DNA of 64,000 bases, taken from positions 1 to 64,000 of the forward strand of contig LNDS01000020.1 in NCBI GenBank assembly GCA_001464835.1. Reading direction: 5' to 3'. Under the pieces are notes generated by a model that was given only the letters and a program-made list of their open reading frames with translations, had not been told where the DNA came from and made no database searches. Positions within the stretch are counted from its first letter, which is position 1. The number at the start of each line of letters is the position of its first letter. Shown here piece after piece: positions 61,738 through 64,000 of this stretch. Source of the DNA: Rhizobiales bacterium Ga0077525 (lineage in GTDB: Bacteria > Pseudomonadota > Alphaproteobacteria > Rhizobiales > Xanthobacteraceae). Position numbers and translations under genes: made by a program.

Positions 61738-62235
61738 ATGGCATGGAAGGACATGCTCCAGCACCGCCTCCGCCGCGCCTTCGAGCCGCTCATCCGCCGC
61801 GGCTTTCACTTCTATTGGCGCTTTGCCCGCGGCGCGACGTTAGGGGCCTTCGGCATGGTGATCGACGGCCAGGGCCGCGTCCTGCTGGTCAAGCACTCCT
61901 ATGTCGCCGGCTGGCACCTGCCCGGCGGCGGCGTCGAGACCGGCGAAACCCTGCGCACCGCTTTGGCCCGCGAACTCGGCGAGGAGGGCAATATCCAGCT
62001 TACGGCTGAGCCGGTGCTGCACGGCGTGTTTCATAACCACCGGGTCTCGAAACGCGACCATGTCGCGCTGTTCATCGTGCGCGACTTCGTGCAGCCGTCC
62101 GCGCCCGTGCCAGACCGCGAGATTATCGATCACGGCTTCTTCGCCGTCGATGCGCTGCCTGACGACACCGGCCGCGCCACCCGCGCACGCATCGCCGAGG
62201 TGTTCGATGGCGTGAAGCTGAGCGAGGTGTGGTGA
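61738..62235 (+). CDS. Nudix hydrolase
   Basis: A 165-residue Nudix enzyme. The Nudix box GGVETGETLRTALARELGEEGN (with REL-GEE-G) is intact, in the pattern G-x5-E-x7-RE-x2-EE-x-G. It hydrolyses nucleoside diphosphates linked to another moiety; the substrate is unknown. It shares its 5' region with the divergent mbfA, whose Irr box is about 60 bp upstream, so it might be under similar control. Confidence 0.93.
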   Translation: MAWKDMLQHRLRRAFEPLIRRGFHFYWRFARGATLGAFGMVIDGQGRVLLVKHSYVAGWHLPGGGVETGETLRTALARELGEEGNIQLTAEPVLHGVFHNHRVSKRDHVALFIVRDFVQPSAPVPDREIIDHGFFAVDALPDDTGRATRARIAEVFDGVKLSEVW

Positions 62236-62245
62236 GGGTCGTTTG

Positions 62246-62881
62246 CTAGCGCTGAAACAGCGCCAGCTTGACGCCGAACGCCACGAACAGCGCGCCGATC
62301 GTGCCATCGATCCAGCGCTGAAATGTTTTCGCGCCGCGCATCGCCGACGCCGCCCGCGCCGTCGCATAAGCGACGCCGAGATTCCAGATCGTGCCATTGA
62401 CGTTGAAGACGACGCCGAGGAACACGAAGGCCAAGGCCGTCGATGGCGCGTCGTTGTCGATGAATTGCGGCAGGAAGGCGAGAAAGAACAACGCCACTTT
62501 CGGATTGAGCGCGTTGGTGACGAAGCCTTGCTGAAACACTTTCGTCAAACTAAGCGGCGCTTTCGATCCTGCCGGCGTGGCGTCGGCATCGGCGCGGCGC
62601 GCCAGCATCATGCGGATGCCGATGTATATGAGATAGCCGGCGCCGAGAAACTTGACGATGCCGAAGGCGGTGGCCGAGGCTGCGATCAGCGCCGAAATGC
62701 CGAGCGCGGCGGCGACAATATGCACCATGATGCCGGCGGCGACGCCGGCGCAGGCCGCCGCGCCGCCCTTGAAGCCGAGCTGCGTCGCGCGCGCCACGAT
62801 CAATGCCGTGTCCGGGCCCGGCGTGACGTTCAACAGCCAGCCGGCGAGAATGAACAGCAGCAGGTCGTGGGTGCCGAACAT
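62246..62881 (-). CDS. LysE/RhtB-family amino-acid exporter
   Basis: A 211-residue inner-membrane protein with six hydrophobic segments. The family signature NVTPGPDTALIVARATQLGFKGG at the end of the first helix and VTNALNPKVALFFLAFLPQF are clear. It exports amino acids or related compounds. ATG 62881 has AAGGAG seven bases upstream; the frame to 62914 is not supported. Confidence 0.93.
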   Translation of the reverse strand: MFGTHDLLLFILAGWLLNVTPGPDTALIVARATQLGFKGGAAACAGVAAGIMVHIVAAALGISALIAASATAFGIVKFLGAGYLIYIGIRMMLARRADADATPAGSKAPLSLTKVFQQGFVTNALNPKVALFFLAFLPQFIDNDAPSTALAFVFLGVVFNVNGTIWNLGVAYATARAASAMRGAKTFQRWIDGTIGALFVAFGVKLALFQR

Positions 62882-62891
62882 TGTCGCTCCT

Positions 62892-63866
62892 TCAGCCGAA
62901 TCGTGCCCGATCATGCTTCGCGGCGAAATCGAACTGCGGCCCGACCGGCACGATGCCGGACGGATTCACGTGCCGCTGGCTGTGATAATAATGCCGCTTG
63001 ATCTGCTCGAGGCTCACCGTCTCGGCCACGCCCGGCACCTGATAGAGATCGCGCACATAGTTTGACAGGTTTGGATATTCGTAGATGTGCCGCCAGTTGC
63101 ACTTGAAGTGGCCGTAATAGACGGCATCGAACCGGATCAAGGTGCAAAACAGACGCCAGTCGGCCTCGGTGATGACGGGGCCGGCGACATAACGTTGCCG
63201 CGACAAGATCTGCTCCATTTCGTCGAGCGTATCGAAGATGCCGCGGAAGGCGGTTTCATAGGCCGCCTGTCCGGTGGCGAAGCCGGCGCGGTAAACGCCG
63301 TTATTGATGTTCGGATAGACGAGGTCGTTGATGCGGTCGATCTCGCCGCGCAACGCCTCCGGATAAAAATCGGCGCGGCTGTTGGTAAAGCCGTCGAACG
63401 CCGAGTTGAGCATGCGGATGATCTCGGACGACTCGTTGCTGACGATGGTCTTCTGTTGCTTGTCCCACAGCACCGGCACGCTGACGCGGCCGGTGTATTT
63501 GGCATCCGCCATCACATAGATTTCGGATAGCTTGTCCTTGCCGTTGACGGTGTCGCCGGTCGAGCCTTCATCCTTATGGAAGGTCCAGCCGTCCTGCAGC
63601 ATGTCGGGCGAGACCACCGACAGCGAGATGACGTTCTCAAGCGCTTTCAACTTGCGGAAAATGACGGTGCGGTGCGCCCATGGGCAGGCGAGCGAGACAT
63701 AGAGGTGATAGCGGCCGGCCTCGGCCTTGAAGCCGGCTTTGCCGGAAGGTCCGGCGCTGCCGTCCGGGGTCACCCAGTTGCGGAAGCTGGTGGTTGGCCG
63801 CACGAAGGCGCCGTCCTTGGTGCGCAGGCCGTCCTGCTGCCAGACGCCGTCGACCAGTTGTCCCAT
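62892..63866 (-). CDS. Glutathionyl-hydroquinone reductase (Xi-class GST, YqjG type)
   Basis: A 324-residue thiol transferase that reduces glutathionyl-hydroquinones. The catalytic Cys is in SLACPWAHRTVIF, followed by VSNESSEIIRMLNSAFD and the C-terminal helical domain (RYVAGPVITEADWRLFCTLIRFD) with the typical end SGIVPVGP. ATG 63866 (MGQLVDGVW) has GGAG seven bases upstream. It is followed by the LysE gene 10 bp downstream, so these two are co-transcribed. Confidence 0.94.
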   Translation of the reverse strand: MGQLVDGVWQQDGLRTKDGAFVRPTTSFRNWVTPDGSAGPSGKAGFKAEAGRYHLYVSLACPWAHRTVIFRKLKALENVISLSVVSPDMLQDGWTFHKDEGSTGDTVNGKDKLSEIYVMADAKYTGRVSVPVLWDKQQKTIVSNESSEIIRMLNSAFDGFTNSRADFYPEALRGEIDRINDLVYPNINNGVYRAGFATGQAAYETAFRGIFDTLDEMEQILSRQRYVAGPVITEADWRLFCTLIRFDAVYYGHFKCNWRHIYEYPNLSNYVRDLYQVPGVAETVSLEQIKRHYYHSQRHVNPSGIVPVGPQFDFAAKHDRARFG

Positions 63867-63963
63867 GTCCATTCTCCGCTTTGCTGCCGTCCATTTAAGG
63901 GCTTCCGTCGGCCGGCGCCACCGTGATGGACCGGAATCGTTCAAGGTGCTAATCGCCTTTCCC

Positions 63964-64000
63964 ATGTCCGAACTTCAACTGACTATCCTGCCTGAAACCC
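63964..64000 (+). CDS. Start of a gene cut by the window edge, possibly an ACT-domain protein
   Basis: The last 37 bases can be read as MSELQLTILPET, which resembles the start of small ACT-domain proteins (which open with a strand and LPET). It is divergent from the glutathionyl-hydroquinone reductase. Only twelve codons are seen, so this is tentative. Confidence 0.35.
   Translation, partial: MSELQLTILPET

Overview
The window is a GC-rich chromosomal segment of an alphaproteobacterium of the order Hyphomicrobiales (Rhizobiales), most likely the Nitrobacteraceae/Xanthobacteraceae group (Bradyrhizobium, Rhodopseudomonas, Pseudolabrys and relatives). The evidence is the flagellar gene set with FlbD and the CtrA inhibitor SciP, an Irr-type box before an MbfA-like iron exporter, a ROSE-type leader before hsp20, many orphan periplasmic binding proteins, and several families of dispersed palindromic repeats typical of these genomes. 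The genus call is an inference. I saw no insertion sequence, prophage, integrase or CRISPR array.

Layout. 0.1-5 kb: uronate dehydrogenase, a GntR/FadR regulator and a divergent three-gene TRAP transporter, probably a hexuronate uptake and oxidation unit. 5-10.7 kb: a secreted lysozyme-like protein, small conserved proteins, a cold-shock protein, and a membrane GGDEF-EAL protein split by an apparent one-base frameshift. 11.1-13.3 kb: flhA. 13.4-17.2 kb: fasciclin protein, DUF952 protein, inositol-phosphatase family protein and lipid kinase. 17.2-22.6 kb: the fliF-fliG-fliH-fliN-flbD cluster. 22.8-26.3 kb: sciP and a divergent MASE1 hybrid histidine kinase. 26.3-28.4 kb: fliK-flgD. 28.6-33.4 kb: mnmA, a PmtA-like methyltransferase, a secreted peptide, tRNA-Met(CAU) and a large catalase. 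33.4-38 kb: an EamA transporter and a phnD-phnC-phnE-phnE ABC transporter. 38.3-41.9 kb: HD-GYP protein and egtB-egtD (ergothioneine). 42-55.4 kb: a catabolic/accessory stretch (FAH hydrolase, Bug-type binding protein, FMN reductase, Old Yellow Enzyme, NTF2-like protein, SDR, CocE hydrolase, 2OG-Fe(II) oxygenase, gentisate dioxygenase, TRAP-TAXI transporter, alpha/beta-hydrolase-like protein). 55.4-57.1 kb: hsp20 followed by a run of very small genes. 57.1-64 kb: IPMDH/tartrate-dehydrogenase-like enzyme and hydroxypyruvate isomerase, metallophosphoesterase, mbfA, Nudix, LysE, glutathionyl-hydroquinone reductase, and the first codons of one more gene at the right edge.

The most interesting signal is regulatory. 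flhA, fliF and sciP share an ungapped 40-bp upstream block made of a CtrA-like box (TTAA-N7-CTAAC type) followed at fixed spacing by a GGGCAAA/TTTGCC inverted repeat. The same inverted repeat, without the CtrA box, lies about 110 bp upstream of a well-formed sigma-54 promoter before fliK-flgD. As FlbD (a sigma-54 activator with GAFTGA) and SciP (the CtrA inhibitor) are both encoded here, the window appears to hold a compact version of the Caulobacter CtrA/SciP/FlbD flagellar cascade, with the repeat as the likely FlbD (ftr-like) site. Other second-look points are the ROSE-hsp20-microprotein operon, the Irr box before mbfA, the hydrolase lacking its nucleophile, and the frameshifted c-di-GMP enzyme.
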